The notes: a model not told the origin generated them from the letters alone. 64,000 nt of DNA from Psychrobacter fulvigenes (GCF_904846155.1 NZ_CAJGZP010000001.1:1116001-1180000); one strand, 5' to 3'. Shown: positions 9,178-18,867, numbered from the stretch's first letter. A program made the numbers and translations.

Positions 9178-9338
9178 ATTGTATAATAAGGCGACATTTC
9201 ACGCTTTCACTATTGAACCGCAACTAAAAAGCCACCATACTTAGTAGCTTATTGTTTTGTTGATATCGATCTGATATCAAAATCGAATAAATACTTTTTT
9301 ATTTATCGTTTTAGATTGAATCTTACCTAGGAAGTTAT

Positions 9339-10400
9339 ATGCCTAACTGGCCGCCAGACCCTAATAAACGTCCTGATAACGGGACAAACCAGCCAGCGCC
9401 AATGCAACAAATGTCGCCAAATCAGCCGAGTGGACAAGAGTGGCGTCTCATTGAAAAAACTCTACTGGCTAGTGTGGAAGAGCAGCGTCGCTCGAGACGT
9501 TGGGGTATCTTTTTTAAACTACTGACTTTCGGTTACATCTTATTGGTATTTATTACCATTGGACGCGGTTGTAGTGCTGAAAAACCAGCGACCCTTGACG
9601 GTATCGATACCACTAAACCACATTTGGCTGTCGTCGAGGTGCAAGGTACGATAAGTGCTAATGATGTTGCCAACTCTTACGATGTGAGCAAGGCTTTGAC
9701 TCGCGCTTTTGAAAATAAAAACTCAAAAGCGGTAGCATTAGAAATTAACTCGCCTGGTGGCTCACCAGTGCAGTCGGATGAAATCTGGCAAACCATGATG
9801 GACTTACGCCAAGAGTACCCTGATAAAAAGCTCTATGCTGTCATTGGTGATATCGGTGCCTCTGGCGCGTATTACATCGCTTCTGCTGCAGATGAGATCT
9901 ATGTGAATCCTTCAAGCCTTGTTGGTTCTATTGGCGTCATTATGCCAAGCTACAATATCGAAAGCTTGATGGACAAGGTTGGCATTGAAGATCGAACCAT
10001 CACTGCAGGTGAATATAAAGACATCTTGAGTCTGTCGCGTCCACTAAGTAATTATGAAGCGCAGCATGTCGAAAAAGTGCTGGACAACACCCACAAGCAC
10101 TTCATTAATGCGGTTAAAGAAGGCCGCGGCGACCGTTTAAAAAACCCAGAAGATAACAAACTGTTTTCGGGATTATTTTGGACAGGCGAGCAATCAATTG
10201 AGCTTGGATTGGCAGATAAAAAGGGCAGTATTGCCAGCTTAGAAAGACAGTTGGAGCTCGATAATGTGGTGAACTATACGCCGCGAGATCCATTCCAGTT
10301 ATTCATGGAGCGTTTTGCAGTTAAGTTAGGTGCAGGCGTTGGCTCAAGTATCAATCTTGATGTTTTACCAAAAGAAGATGGTAATGTTGAGATGCGCTAA
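9339..10400 (+). CDS. sppA: S49 family signal peptide peptidase, SppA-like
   Basis: Membrane-anchored serine protease predicted to degrade cleaved signal peptides in the membrane or periplasm. A Pro/Gln/Asn-rich cytoplasmic N-terminus (1-45) is followed by one membrane anchor (about residues 55-76, FFKLLTFGYILLVFITIGRG) and a single S49 domain (about 90-310). The nucleophile Ser is in GDIGASGAYYIASAADEIY and the Lys general base in ITAGEYKDILS, as expected for this Ser/Lys dyad family. At 353 aa it is the short single-domain form, not the 67-kDa SppA. ATG 9339 has a good TAGGAAG ribosome-binding site. It is flanked by inverted copies of the P1 repeat together with the next gene. Confidence 0.9.
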   Translation: MPNWPPDPNKRPDNGTNQPAPMQQMSPNQPSGQEWRLIEKTLLASVEEQRRSRRWGIFFKLLTFGYILLVFITIGRGCSAEKPATLDGIDTTKPHLAVVEVQGTISANDVANSYDVSKALTRAFENKNSKAVALEINSPGGSPVQSDEIWQTMMDLRQEYPDKKLYAVIGDIGASGAYYIASAADEIYVNPSSLVGSIGVIMPSYNIESLMDKVGIEDRTITAGEYKDILSLSRPLSNYEAQHVEKVLDNTHKHFINAVKEGRGDRLKNPEDNKLFSGLFWTGEQSIELGLADKKGSIASLERQLELDNVVNYTPRDPFQLFMERFAVKLGAGVGSSINLDVLPKEDGNVEMR

Positions 10401-10434
10401 GTATTTTCTATAGTCGATTAAATGTGTATGATTG

Positions 10435-10468
10435 TTAAGGCTGAGTATATGGTTATGCTCAGCCTTAA
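10435..10468 (+). terminator. Hairpin after the S49 peptidase gene
   Basis: Perfect 11-bp arms TTAAGGCTGAG and CTCAGCCTTAA around a 12-base loop. The downstream sequence is AT-rich rather than a clean T-run, so termination efficiency is uncertain. Confidence 0.6.
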
Positions 10469-10533
10469 TTATATATAAAACCTTACAATTATAAAAAACA
10501 CCAAATAATCATATAAACCCACGGGAGCCTGTC

Positions 10534-11421
10534 ATGAGGGAACTAAGCTTACAGAACTTTGCGTCATTACCTGTATCTCATAAAACAAAAAAGCCTGTCA
10601 TACATTTTGCGCACGCCAACGGCATGCCTAGCGCTGTCTATGAGCCATTCTTTGCTGGACTGGCTGAGCTTTTTACCATCGAATATATTCCGATGATGGG
10701 AGTCGATCCAGATTATCCTGTTGATGATCACTGGCGCAGTTTAACGCAGCAAATTATTGATAGTGTGGAGCGTACCTGCGAGCAGCATGGTGTGAAACAG
10801 CTAGTAGCCGTCGGACATTCACTTGGTGCTATGTGTACGTTGCAGGCGCTGTATCGCGCGCCTGAGCGCTTTAACCAAGCAGTACTGATGGATCCGCCTT
10901 GGATTTATGGGACGACCAGTCTGCTGTGGCATCTGGCGAAGACAGCGGATAAGTTGCCCCTGATGAATAATCGCTTGATGGATAAGTTGTCGCCTTCTGG
11001 CATTTCCAAAAACCGCCGAGACGTGTGGGACAGCCGCGAAGAAGCCTATGAAAAAATGCGTCATAAAGGGTTTTTTAAGAATTTTGATGAGCGTAGCTTT
11101 GACGGATATATTGAGCATGGATTACATGACTGTGCGAATGGCAAAGTAACATTGGCGATACCCAAAGCGACTGAGGTGGCCGTGTTTCGGACCAACCCGT
11201 CTTGGTATTGGCTGGTACCGAATCGTAGACCTAAGCCACCTGTTACCTTGATCATCGGTGACGATAGTATATTTTTGAAACAGAAATTTCCCAAAAAAAT
11301 TAAAACGCGCTTGGGTATCTCTTATGAAACCCATGCTGGTGGTCGCATGTTCCCCTTAGAATATCCAGAGTCTGTCTCGAAGCAAGTCTTAACGCTTATC
11401 AATCAGCAGCTATCGACTTAG
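10534..11421 (+). CDS. Alpha/beta hydrolase
   Basis: A 295-residue cytoplasmic alpha/beta-fold hydrolase. HFAHANGMPS near residue 27 is the oxyanion-loop region, and AVGHSLGAM near residue 91 is the nucleophile elbow (G-H-S-L-G). Candidates for the acid and His lie in LIIGDDSIFLK (about 246) and the C-terminal ETHAGGRMFPLEYPE (about 268), where the His is in the expected late position. Substrate cannot be predicted; the family includes esterases and carboxylesterase-like enzymes. ATG 10534 follows a CGGGAG ribosome-binding site. It is probably transcribed alone or with read-through from the S49 peptidase gene. Confidence 0.8.
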   Translation: MRELSLQNFASLPVSHKTKKPVIHFAHANGMPSAVYEPFFAGLAELFTIEYIPMMGVDPDYPVDDHWRSLTQQIIDSVERTCEQHGVKQLVAVGHSLGAMCTLQALYRAPERFNQAVLMDPPWIYGTTSLLWHLAKTADKLPLMNNRLMDKLSPSGISKNRRDVWDSREEAYEKMRHKGFFKNFDERSFDGYIEHGLHDCANGKVTLAIPKATEVAVFRTNPSWYWLVPNRRPKPPVTLIIGDDSIFLKQKFPKKIKTRLGISYETHAGGRMFPLEYPESVSKQVLTLINQQLST

Positions 11422-11461
11422 AGTTTGCTATTACTGAGACTAGGCTCTCTATAAGAGCCGA

Positions 11462-11569
11462 TATAGTCGGAGCGCTTTTAAACCGCTACGGTGTTACCCG
11501 GCCTAAATGTACTTAGTGTACTATCTGCGGTCGGTCGCCTTGTAGCGATTTTAAAATTCCTTGACTATA
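11462..11569 (+). repeat. MITE-like 108-bp repeat (family P1, copy B)
   Basis: Full-length copy running TATAGTC to GACTATA, inverted relative to the copy at 9070-9177 and in the same orientation as the copy at 50235-50342. It ends 25 bases before the preferred start of the CPBP protease gene, so it must overlap or replace part of that gene's promoter and leader. Confidence 0.85.
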
Positions 11570-11594
11570 GGTTACCATCTTGAGTTCCTGTTCT

Positions 11595-12404
11595 ATGACA
11601 AACCATAATAAGCTTAACCCTGTTTCCGTTTTAAACAACACTGCCTCTCAGCCTGATTTTGGCCGTACACCTTTGTTTTCACGTTTGGGTGCGTTTTTTC
11701 TGGTCATCGGCATGATAGTGGCTTTTTTTATCAGCCAATTGATAGGAATATATGTGGCAGGCAAGTGGTTATTGCCGGCAGTTAAGACTGCGACAGTGGG
11801 CGATGTTTTTCTTTTTGGCGGTAACGACGGCACGGTGGTCAGTGTCTCAATCATCATCAGCTGTGCATTAATAACAGCGCTTAGTGTTTTAATCCTACGA
11901 TTAAAATCTGCTGATGTGCGTCAGTATTTGGCGCTCAAACCGTTTTCATTAGCGGTCGGTATGGGTTTGCTTGGGGTGCTCATTCTCTTTATGATTGGCA
12001 GTCAGGTGTTGACCTATGTATTAGATAAGTCACCCTTGGTGTTTGTCGATCCTTTATATCAATCTGTCAGTTCGGTATGGCTGTTGGTTTTTGCGATGGT
12101 GATTGTCGCACCGATATATGAGCAGTTGGTGTTTCGCGGTATCTTGTGGTCGGCGATCGCTGAGCAGTTCTCCGCGCCCTCATATTCGGAGCAGCGCTGT
12201 GCGTTGGTTGCTAGCATAATCACCAGTCTTATTTTTGCCGTTATTCATTTGCAATACGGTATTTATGAGATAAGCACCATCGTGGTATTGGCTTTGATAT
12301 TTTGTTATGCGCGCCTCAAATCAGGCTCTTTAATACTGCCAATATTGTTACACATACTCAATAATGGCACAGCGATGTGGCAGTATCTATCGCAAGTTTC
12401 TTAG
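11595..12404 (+). CDS. CPBP family intramembrane metalloprotease
   Basis: A roughly 269-residue polytopic membrane protein of the CAAX protease/bacteriocin-processing (Abi) family. The three family motifs are present: YEQLVFRG (motif 1), FAVIHLQYG (FxxxH, motif 2) and LHILNNG (HxxxN, motif 3). Motif 1 is usually E-E-x3-R and here reads E-Q-x3-R, while the first, catalytic Glu is kept. About seven or eight membrane segments can be seen. Substrate and role are unknown; family members process prenylated or secreted peptides or give self-immunity. ATG 11595 is preferred; a TTG at 11580 is in frame. Neither has a strong ribosome-binding site, and the P1 repeat lies immediately upstream. Confidence 0.85.
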   Translation: MTNHNKLNPVSVLNNTASQPDFGRTPLFSRLGAFFLVIGMIVAFFISQLIGIYVAGKWLLPAVKTATVGDVFLFGGNDGTVVSVSIIISCALITALSVLILRLKSADVRQYLALKPFSLAVGMGLLGVLILFMIGSQVLTYVLDKSPLVFVDPLYQSVSSVWLLVFAMVIVAPIYEQLVFRGILWSAIAEQFSAPSYSEQRCALVASIITSLIFAVIHLQYGIYEISTIVVLALIFCYARLKSGSLILPILLHILNNGTAMWQYLSQVS

Positions 12405-12449
12405 TTGCTAGAGGTTTTAAACATTTGGCGAAAATGCCAATAAAACTAA

Positions 12450-13421
12450 CTATGCGTTAGGATTTAGCTGCAGCACCTCAGATGCTGCTTGTTTAATATC
12501 TGCAATCGTTAAATGCGGTTTGCCGCTCAAGGCTTGTCGCCATTTGCGTGCACCCATTAGCCCTTGAAACAATCCTAAGTAATGTCGCGTCATCGTCGGC
12601 AGCGCTTCACCTTTTGCGACTTGCTCTTCTAAGTATGGATACAGCTGCGCCAAAATATCTGAGCGTTTCGGTGCGGGCTGATCCCATAAGCTATTGGCCT
12701 CTGCTAATAGGTAAGGGTTGTGATAAAAGGCCCGACCAATCATCACTCCATCGATATGCTGCAAGTGTGCTGCAATGTCTGCGACAGTGTCGATACCGCC
12801 ATTGATCTCGATATCAAGCGCTGGAAACTCTTGTTTCAGGCGGTAGACATCGTCATAACGCAGCGGCGGTATCTCACGGTTTTGTTTGGGACTAAGCCCT
12901 TGCAGCCATGCAGTACGCGCATGCACAATAAAGCGTGTACAGCCAGCCGCAGCTACTGTCTGCACAAACTGCGACATAAACTCATAACTGTCAAAATCAT
13001 CAATACCAATACGATGCTTCACCGTCACTGGAATGTCGACGGCCGCTTGCATATGTTTTACCAAATCAGCAACCGTCTCAGGCTCAGCCATTAAACAGGC
13101 ACCAATCTTATTATGCTGTACACGGTCGGATGGGCAGCCAACATTGATATTTACCTCATCATAACCATGCTGCTGAGCGAACTCGGCGCACTCGGTCATC
13201 TCACTAATATCTGCGCCACCAAGTTGCAGCACAAGTGGATGTTCGAGGGAATCAAAGCGTAGGTGTCGTTGTCGATTGCCATGGATCAGCGCACCCGTAC
13301 TTATCATCTCAGTATATAGGTACACATGCGGATTAAAAAGCCGCGCAAAGTAACGATAATCTGTGGTAGTCCAGTCAATCATAGGAGCGACCGACAGTCG
13401 CTTATTGGTCATATCAACCAT
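12450..13421 (-). CDS. dusA: tRNA-dihydrouridine(20/20a) synthase DusA
   Basis: FMN-dependent flavoenzyme that reduces uridine to dihydrouridine in the tRNA D-loop using NADPH. The N-terminal SVAPMIDWTTTDYRYFARL is diagnostic of DusA, the catalytic Cys is in INVGCPSDRV, and FMN-binding segments VKHRIGIDD and EINGGIDT are in place. The 323-residue length is normal. ATG 13421 has an AAGGGTG ribosome-binding site. Its 3' end converges on the CPBP gene with only about 45 bases between them. Housekeeping function is expected. Confidence 0.95.
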   Translation of the reverse strand: MVDMTNKRLSVAPMIDWTTTDYRYFARLFNPHVYLYTEMISTGALIHGNRQRHLRFDSLEHPLVLQLGGADISEMTECAEFAQQHGYDEVNINVGCPSDRVQHNKIGACLMAEPETVADLVKHMQAAVDIPVTVKHRIGIDDFDSYEFMSQFVQTVAAAGCTRFIVHARTAWLQGLSPKQNREIPPLRYDDVYRLKQEFPALDIEINGGIDTVADIAAHLQHIDGVMIGRAFYHNPYLLAEANSLWDQPAPKRSDILAQLYPYLEEQVAKGEALPTMTRHYLGLFQGLMGARKWRQALSGKPHLTIADIKQAASEVLQLNPNA

Positions 13422-13476
13422 GGTATCACCCTTAATTTTTATGCGTTCAATATCTATCTGCTATCAGCTTAGAAAG

Positions 13477-14778
13477 CTAAACGAGCTGATTGATTTGTTT
13501 GAATTCGGGCAGATTATAAAAATAAAGCCCAATGATTATCCCGATAAAGCCAATAAAAGCGATATACAATGCTGGTGAAAAGCTCACAAAAACAGTGGCA
13601 TAACTGAGCGCAAAAGGCACTAGGCCGCCTACGATACCATAGGTCACGTTATAAGAAAAAGCCATCCCCGTCAGACGTACATTGGTTGGGAATAACTGTA
13701 CAAAAATCGCTGGTATCATACCGACGATGCCTGCACAAAAACCCAAAAGAGCATACATGATGAGGATATAATCACCACCTGCATCCAAATGATAGAAAAA
13801 AGCAAAAACTTGCGCGATGAGTAATGCAGACCCAATGACTAAGATTTTACCGAAGTTTTGATAATTAGATAAAATGCCATAAAAAAGACAGCCAAAAATC
13901 ATGAAGATGATACCAAGGCTGTGCGAAAACCCAAACAAATCACTGTCTATGGTAAAACGTAGCGTGATTAACTTTGGTAGGAGCAGCACCACGACAGTGA
14001 CGAGGCTAGAGATAATCAATGTCAATATCATGCCGATGAATATTGAATGCTTACAATGTTTGAATAGCAGAGTGAATGGCTTTGCAAAACATTTACCAGG
14101 TTTTTGCTCTTTCATTTCGATAAAGAATGGTGACTCACTGATATAGCGCCATGCCAAGATGGGCAAAAAGCTGAGAATGGTCGCAACGATAAACGGTAAG
14201 CGCCAACCATCAGTGATTAACTGCTCTGTGGTCATCGAAGCCGTGAGCCACATAAAAAAAGCATTGGAAAATAACACACCTAGCAAAAAACTTACCATGA
14301 TGTAGCTACAGCCAGCCGAAAGGTATTGCCGAGGCACATGCTCAGCGACGAAAATCCATGTTAATGGCGCAAAGACACCAAAGGCCATGCCTTGTATGAT
14401 GCGAAGTGCAATAAATAAAGCTGGAGCAGCCAGTCCCCACTGTGCATAAGTAGGTAACAATGCCATCGCTAGCATAGAAGCTGCAGTGACTAGTATGCTT
14501 ATTAATAACACAGGCTTGCGGCCTTTGATGTCGCCATAACGACCAAAGATAATGCCACCAAGCGGGCGGGCTAAGTAACCAATGGTAAAGAGCCCAAGCC
14601 CTTGCAATCTAGTAATTGCAGAGTCAGCATTGGCAGGGAAAAAAGCTGCCGAGATGACATCTACCATGTACAAGTAGATCAAAAAATCAAAGAACATCAC
14701 GGCACTGCTAAAGCAAACAAATAATACTATATTTCTGTCTTTAGGAGACATGAGTTCATATTGAGGACGAGAAGGCAT
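13477..14778 (-). CDS. MFS transporter, metabolite:H+ symporter (ProP-like) family
   Basis: A 433-residue inner-membrane protein with about 12 membrane segments. The loop 2-3 motif LARPLGGIIFGRYGDIKGRKPVL is the signature of the metabolite:H+ symporter branch of the MFS, which includes ProP, KgtP and ShiA. The substrate may be an osmolyte, carboxylate or aromatic acid; sequence alone does not decide. The N-terminus lacks a signal peptide, and the ProP C-terminal coiled-coil is absent. The ATG start has no strong ribosome-binding site. It lies upstream of dusA on the same strand with about 55 bases between them, so co-transcription is possible but functionally unclear. Confidence 0.88.
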   Translation of the reverse strand: MPSRPQYELMSPKDRNIVLFVCFSSAVMFFDFLIYLYMVDVISAAFFPANADSAITRLQGLGLFTIGYLARPLGGIIFGRYGDIKGRKPVLLISILVTAASMLAMALLPTYAQWGLAAPALFIALRIIQGMAFGVFAPLTWIFVAEHVPRQYLSAGCSYIMVSFLLGVLFSNAFFMWLTASMTTEQLITDGWRLPFIVATILSFLPILAWRYISESPFFIEMKEQKPGKCFAKPFTLLFKHCKHSIFIGMILTLIISSLVTVVVLLLPKLITLRFTIDSDLFGFSHSLGIIFMIFGCLFYGILSNYQNFGKILVIGSALLIAQVFAFFYHLDAGGDYILIMYALLGFCAGIVGMIPAIFVQLFPTNVRLTGMAFSYNVTYGIVGGLVPFALSYATVFVSFSPALYIAFIGFIGIIIGLYFYNLPEFKQINQLV

Positions 14779-14973
14779 AATGTATCACGCATCCACATAT
14801 AAAAGCGGTTATAGAGTCGGTCATCAGGTAGACAACCAACATCATAAAAAAAGCTAAGCCATTAGTATTAACGAATGACTCACCAAAATAAATATAAAGA
14901 TTTTTAGATAAGCGTTGTTGCAGAAGGTTCAAGACTTAAGAGAAGACAGATATAAATAGATGCTCTCAAAGCC

Positions 14974-16689
14974 CTAGAGCAGCCAATCAATTGGTAGCCA
15001 CGACATGACGGTTAGCCAAACATGATCTTTAAAATCTACCTTTGGCTCTGAGGTATAAACTACTTTTTCGCCATTTTCGAGGGTATGCCACTGCAGCTGA
15101 TCACTCTCTACTAACCTGACTTCATAAGCTTGACTCAGCAGATTGTCGCCAAGTGTTTCGTGCAATTGCCGTGCCAGCTCATTATCATTAATGAGTACAC
15201 CCATTTCAGTATTGATATTGGCAGAACGGGGATCTACATTATAAGAACCGATAAAAACTTGATGATCATCAACCGCAAAAGTCTTGGCATGCAGACTGGT
15301 TGATGATTGACTGCGAGCTTTCCACAGTTTGTTTTCACGTTTCTCTTCACTGGCAGTAGACTTTAGCTCATAGATTTTGATACCTGAACGTAGCAGTCTG
15401 GGTCGCCATTGACTGTATCCAGAATGCACAGCAGTGACATCGGTTGCATCAAAGGAGTTGGTCAAAATCTTGATATCGATACCAGATTCTGCCAGCTGTA
15501 CCAGCGTATTAACTCCGTCTCTAGTAGGAACGAAGTACGATGAAATGATGGTCAGGTTTTTAGAAGGACTGCCTAATAAGGTACGCAGCTGATGAACAAG
15601 ATTGGTGTCAGCTGGCACAGATTTGGTCAATTTACCAACATCGTCACTCAAAAACTGCATGTCTGTCCAGCGAAACGGCACGCGCTTATTGACCAGATCG
15701 GTATCGATAGAGGAGTCCTCAATAGCGGCTTTATAGATGGCTAAGCTGCTACGCGAGTTGGTCTTTTCGTCTTCGTCTAACTTATCTAGCCCCGTCAAAA
15801 AATCATTGGTAGCGCCTTTATTGAGCGTCACCAGCGTTTCGATATCAAAAGATATTGGCGAAGACCAGTAGCTAGCAAAGCTATTATCAATGTCGGCCAC
15901 TACTTTGCCAATCAGCAAGACATCTAAGTCTGCAAACTGGCTGTTTTGATCATTGCTCAGATATTCGTTGCCAATATTTCGGCCACCGATGATGGTAATC
16001 TGTCTGTCAAAAGTCATGCTTTTATTGTGCATACGTCTATTGATGCGGGGCAGTCCAGTCACATAGTTAAGTGATTGAAATTTACGATACATCAATGGAT
16101 TTACGATACGCACGGCAATATTTGGATGACTAGAAAAGCGCAGTAGGTGTTGATCAAACTTAGCATCGTTATTAAAATCGTCAAGTAATAAGCGCACAAT
16201 GACCCCGCGCTCAGCTGCTTCCCACAAGTCCTTTAACATCAGCTGACCAGCTTGGTCATCGTGCCAGATATAATATTGCACATCAATATTACGAGTGGCC
16301 ATATCAGTCAAAATACTACGTGAGGCAAAAGCATTCGCACCAGTGACAATGGGGTGATAGCCTGACAGTTCGGGATGACTCTCGTTTTGCTCAGTAATGG
16401 CTGCTACCAGATTGGTGTTTTCTATATCAGCAGGCAGTGAGTTCTCGCCATTATTTTGGTTATTATTGCTTTGAACATGATTAATATTGCTACTGCTGTC
16501 AGTTTCTTTATTTTGAGCTTCTTCTAGGTTGTTTTCTTGTTGATATAGAGCATTGACACGTGCTGATAAGGCTTGGCTTTCAGGCAAGTGTGGCTGTCCG
16601 GGCAAAATTTGACACGCACTAAGCCCCAACGTCAGTCCAAGCGTTAGGCTGAGTGACAAGTTGCTTGGCTCTATACTGAACATCGACAT
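14974..16689 (-). CDS. Phospholipase D-family lipoprotein, cardiolipin synthase C-like
   Basis: A 571-residue protein with two HKD motifs of the phospholipase D superfamily: HNKSMTFD (followed by GGRNIGNEY) in the middle and HAKTFAVDD (followed by GSYNVDPRS) near residue 485. This arrangement matches the ClsC/YmdC branch, which makes cardiolipin from phosphatidylglycerol and phosphatidylethanolamine. The N-terminus ends in LSAC, a lipobox, so it is predicted to be a lipoprotein facing the periplasm, followed by an Asn/Ser/Glu-rich linker (about residues 35-90). ATG 16689 has an AAGGTAA ribosome-binding site. The partner YmdB-type regulator is not seen nearby. Enzymatic assignment is by family. 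Confidence 0.87.
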   Translation of the reverse strand: MSMFSIEPSNLSLSLTLGLTLGLSACQILPGQPHLPESQALSARVNALYQQENNLEEAQNKETDSSSNINHVQSNNNQNNGENSLPADIENTNLVAAITEQNESHPELSGYHPIVTGANAFASRSILTDMATRNIDVQYYIWHDDQAGQLMLKDLWEAAERGVIVRLLLDDFNNDAKFDQHLLRFSSHPNIAVRIVNPLMYRKFQSLNYVTGLPRINRRMHNKSMTFDRQITIIGGRNIGNEYLSNDQNSQFADLDVLLIGKVVADIDNSFASYWSSPISFDIETLVTLNKGATNDFLTGLDKLDEDEKTNSRSSLAIYKAAIEDSSIDTDLVNKRVPFRWTDMQFLSDDVGKLTKSVPADTNLVHQLRTLLGSPSKNLTIISSYFVPTRDGVNTLVQLAESGIDIKILTNSFDATDVTAVHSGYSQWRPRLLRSGIKIYELKSTASEEKRENKLWKARSQSSTSLHAKTFAVDDHQVFIGSYNVDPRSANINTEMGVLINDNELARQLHETLGDNLLSQAYEVRLVESDQLQWHTLENGEKVVYTSEPKVDFKDHVWLTVMSWLPIDWLL

Positions 16690-17121
16690 AACTATTTACC
16701 TTGATGAGCTTGGTTTATTGTAAAGTGTACTGTAATTTAATAAGGCAAATCTAGCCATAATCTGGTCCAAAATACTCGATTAAGAATACTGGGTGAAGCA
16801 AAAGTCAAATTGCCGCTAAGCTTAGCAGGTGTAGTGATATCTTCCTATTAAAAATTCGTTATTTTTCTTAGCGTGGCCAACACAGTCTGATATTCATAAG
16901 CAAGATTTGTGGCTCGTCAAAATAAGATGTTTGGAATAAAGTGACATGATATGATAACGCTGCATTTAGAGCTACTCTACAATCAAGGTTCAGATAGTCA
17001 TTAATGGCGTTTCGGGCATATTCAATATGTCCTTGTGCTAGTCTTTTTAGGATTAGCAAAGTCCAAAAGTATGACCAATGCCAGCATGAACGATAATATC
17101 AATAATAGTAATGGAAAAGTT
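16690..17121. other. Divergent intergenic region upstream of metZ
   Basis: About 430 bases separate the phospholipase D gene from the preferred metZ start. Part of it, from 17035, is open in the metZ frame and could be coding if an upstream GTG/ATG is used. I looked for a SAM-type riboswitch or MET-box operator and saw no convincing structure. No repeat or RNA gene recognised. Confidence 0.4.
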
Positions 17122-18387
17122 ATGAGTCAGTCGCAAGCGCATGATGATAGTGGTTTAGATTCGAACTGGCGTGATGACGCCCTCGATTTGGAATTGGGTT
17201 ATGGTATGCAAACCATCGCTGTACGAGCAGGACACCACCGTACCGATGAGGGTGAGCACTCAGAAGCGATATTTACGACCAGCTCATACGTCTATACTTC
17301 AGCAAGCGATGCGGCCGCGCACTTTAATGGCACTAAGACGGGCAACGTTTACTCACGTCACACTAACCCAAGTGTGCGCACCTTTGAGCGCCGTTTAGCA
17401 GCCTTAGAAAATGGTGAGCGTGCGGTCGCTACGGCCTCGGGTATGGGCGCAATTTTGACCATGTGCTTGGCTTATCTAAAGGCGGGTGATCATCTGCTTG
17501 CCGCCAATCAGTTATTTGGCTCATCTATTGGCTTATTTAATAACTACATGGCTAAGTTTGGTGTCGAGGTCAGCTATGTTGATTGCTACGATAATGAAGC
17601 ATGGGCAAACGCTGTTCAGCCGAATACCAAGGTTATTTACTGTGAAAGCCCAAGCAATCCCTTAGCGCAGATTTGTGATATTGGCTATTTAAGTAAGCTG
17701 TGTAAAGCCAATCATATTTTGTTGGTCGTTGATAACTGCTTTGCAACGCCTGCGCTGCAACGCCCATTAGATTTGGGTGCCGATGTGATTATTCATTCTG
17801 CGACCAAATATCTAGATGGTCAGGGTCGAGTGCTTGGCGGTGCGCTCGTGGGTAGTGATAAGCTGATGCAAGAGGCGTTCACTGTCGTACGCTCTGGTGG
17901 TATCAGTATGAGCCCGTTTAATGCTTGGGTATTTACCAAAGGTCTTGAAACGCTCAAGCTCCGTATGCAGGCTCACTGTGCCAACGCCAATCAAGTGGCA
18001 CAGTTTTTGGTTAATCATCCTAACGTCAGTAAAGTGCATTTTTCGGGGTTGTCCGATCATCCTGCTCACGAGTTAGTGAAGCGTCAGCATCATATGCCAG
18101 AGGGTTATGGCGCAATTATGGGGTTTGAGGTAAAAGCTTCTGCTAACCGTGATGCGACCGCGGCTGCTTGGCATATCATTGACTCGACGCAAATGATATC
18201 TATCACCAATAATCTTGGTGATGCCAAAACGACTATTACTCATCCTGCAACGACCACTCACTTCCGCCTGACTGCAGAGGCACGTGCTGAAGCGGGCGTC
18301 AACGATAGCCTTATTCGCTTGTCGGTTGGACTGGAAGATGTAGAAGATATTATTAAGGACTTGGCGCGCGGTTTAGACAGTTTGTGA
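17122..18387 (+). CDS. metZ: O-succinylhomoserine sulfhydrylase
   Basis: PLP enzyme of the Cys/Met metabolism family that makes homocysteine from O-succinylhomoserine and sulfide in methionine synthesis. Seen in the sequence: substrate/PLP segment YSRHTNPSVRTFERRLAALE, the PLP phosphate-binding SGMGAI, VVDNCFATPALQRPL with the conserved Asp, and the Schiff-base Lys in IIHSATKYLDG. The ring of features fits MetZ better than MetB, but substrate choice is by similarity. The start is uncertain: GTG 17035, ATG 17071, 17089 and 17122 are all in frame. I chose 17122 (MSQSQAHDD) because GGAA lies 5 bases upstream and the extra N-terminus is low complexity. A 421-residue product is normal. Confidence 0.9.
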   Translation: MSQSQAHDDSGLDSNWRDDALDLELGYGMQTIAVRAGHHRTDEGEHSEAIFTTSSYVYTSASDAAAHFNGTKTGNVYSRHTNPSVRTFERRLAALENGERAVATASGMGAILTMCLAYLKAGDHLLAANQLFGSSIGLFNNYMAKFGVEVSYVDCYDNEAWANAVQPNTKVIYCESPSNPLAQICDIGYLSKLCKANHILLVVDNCFATPALQRPLDLGADVIIHSATKYLDGQGRVLGGALVGSDKLMQEAFTVVRSGGISMSPFNAWVFTKGLETLKLRMQAHCANANQVAQFLVNHPNVSKVHFSGLSDHPAHELVKRQHHMPEGYGAIMGFEVKASANRDATAAAWHIIDSTQMISITNNLGDAKTTITHPATTTHFRLTAEARAEAGVNDSLIRLSVGLEDVEDIIKDLARGLDSL

Positions 18388-18537
18388 AGATGACTGTATA
18401 ATCGCTGTCAACGCATGCCAATAATGCATGCTAATAACACATGAAAGCGACGTTAATTAGCTATGTTAGTTAGCTACATTAATTAAAAATGACGTTATTA
18501 CTAATGACTCATTACTCCAAAATGCAAAGAGGCAACT

Positions 18538-18867
18538 ATGAATATTCAAGCACTGATGCAGCAAGCACAAACGATGCAAAAGAAAGTCGAAGCAAACGTT
18601 GAAAACGCCAAAAAAGACCTAGCCAATAAAGAAGTTCAGGCAGAGTCGGGTAGTGGTTTGGTAAAAGTGACCATGACTGGACGTCATGTAGTGAAACGCT
18701 TGACCATCGATCCAAGCTTACTTGAAGATGAGCCTGATATGATCGAAGATTTGATCGCAGCTGCGATTAATGATGCGGTGCGTCAAGCGGATGAGCTGTA
18801 CGAAGAAACGATGGCTGGCGCGACTTCAGGTATGGGTTTACCACCAGGTATGCAAGGCCTGTTCTAA
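18538..18867 (+). CDS. ybaB: YbaB/EbfC family nucleoid-associated protein
   Basis: Small DNA-binding protein (109 aa) of the YbaB/EbfC family, which binds DNA as a dimer and is commonly encoded beside recR. The N-terminal coiled-coil-prone helix ([21 protein letters not shown]) is followed by a beta-sheet core ([21 protein letters not shown]) and a C-terminal Gly/Met-rich tail ending [12 protein letters not shown], all typical. ATG 18538 follows AAAGAGGC. It sits directly upstream of recR, as in most gammaproteobacteria, though a hairpin separates the two here. The role in recombinational repair is inferred from this linkage. Confidence 0.95.
   Translation: MNIQALMQQAQTMQKKVEANVENAKKDLANKEVQAESGSGLVKVTMTGRHVVKRLTIDPSLLEDEPDMIEDLIAAAINDAVRQADELYEETMAGATSGMGLPPGMQGLF

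Noticed and set aside
16690-17121. Possible SAM riboswitch or tRNA upstream of metZ
   Set aside because: No conserved stem set or SAM-box core was seen, and no tRNA-like T-loop sequence is present.
17035-17121. N-terminal targeting extension of MetZ
   Set aside because: The segment is low complexity with several alternative starts and is not expected in this cytoplasmic enzyme; it is more likely leader DNA.
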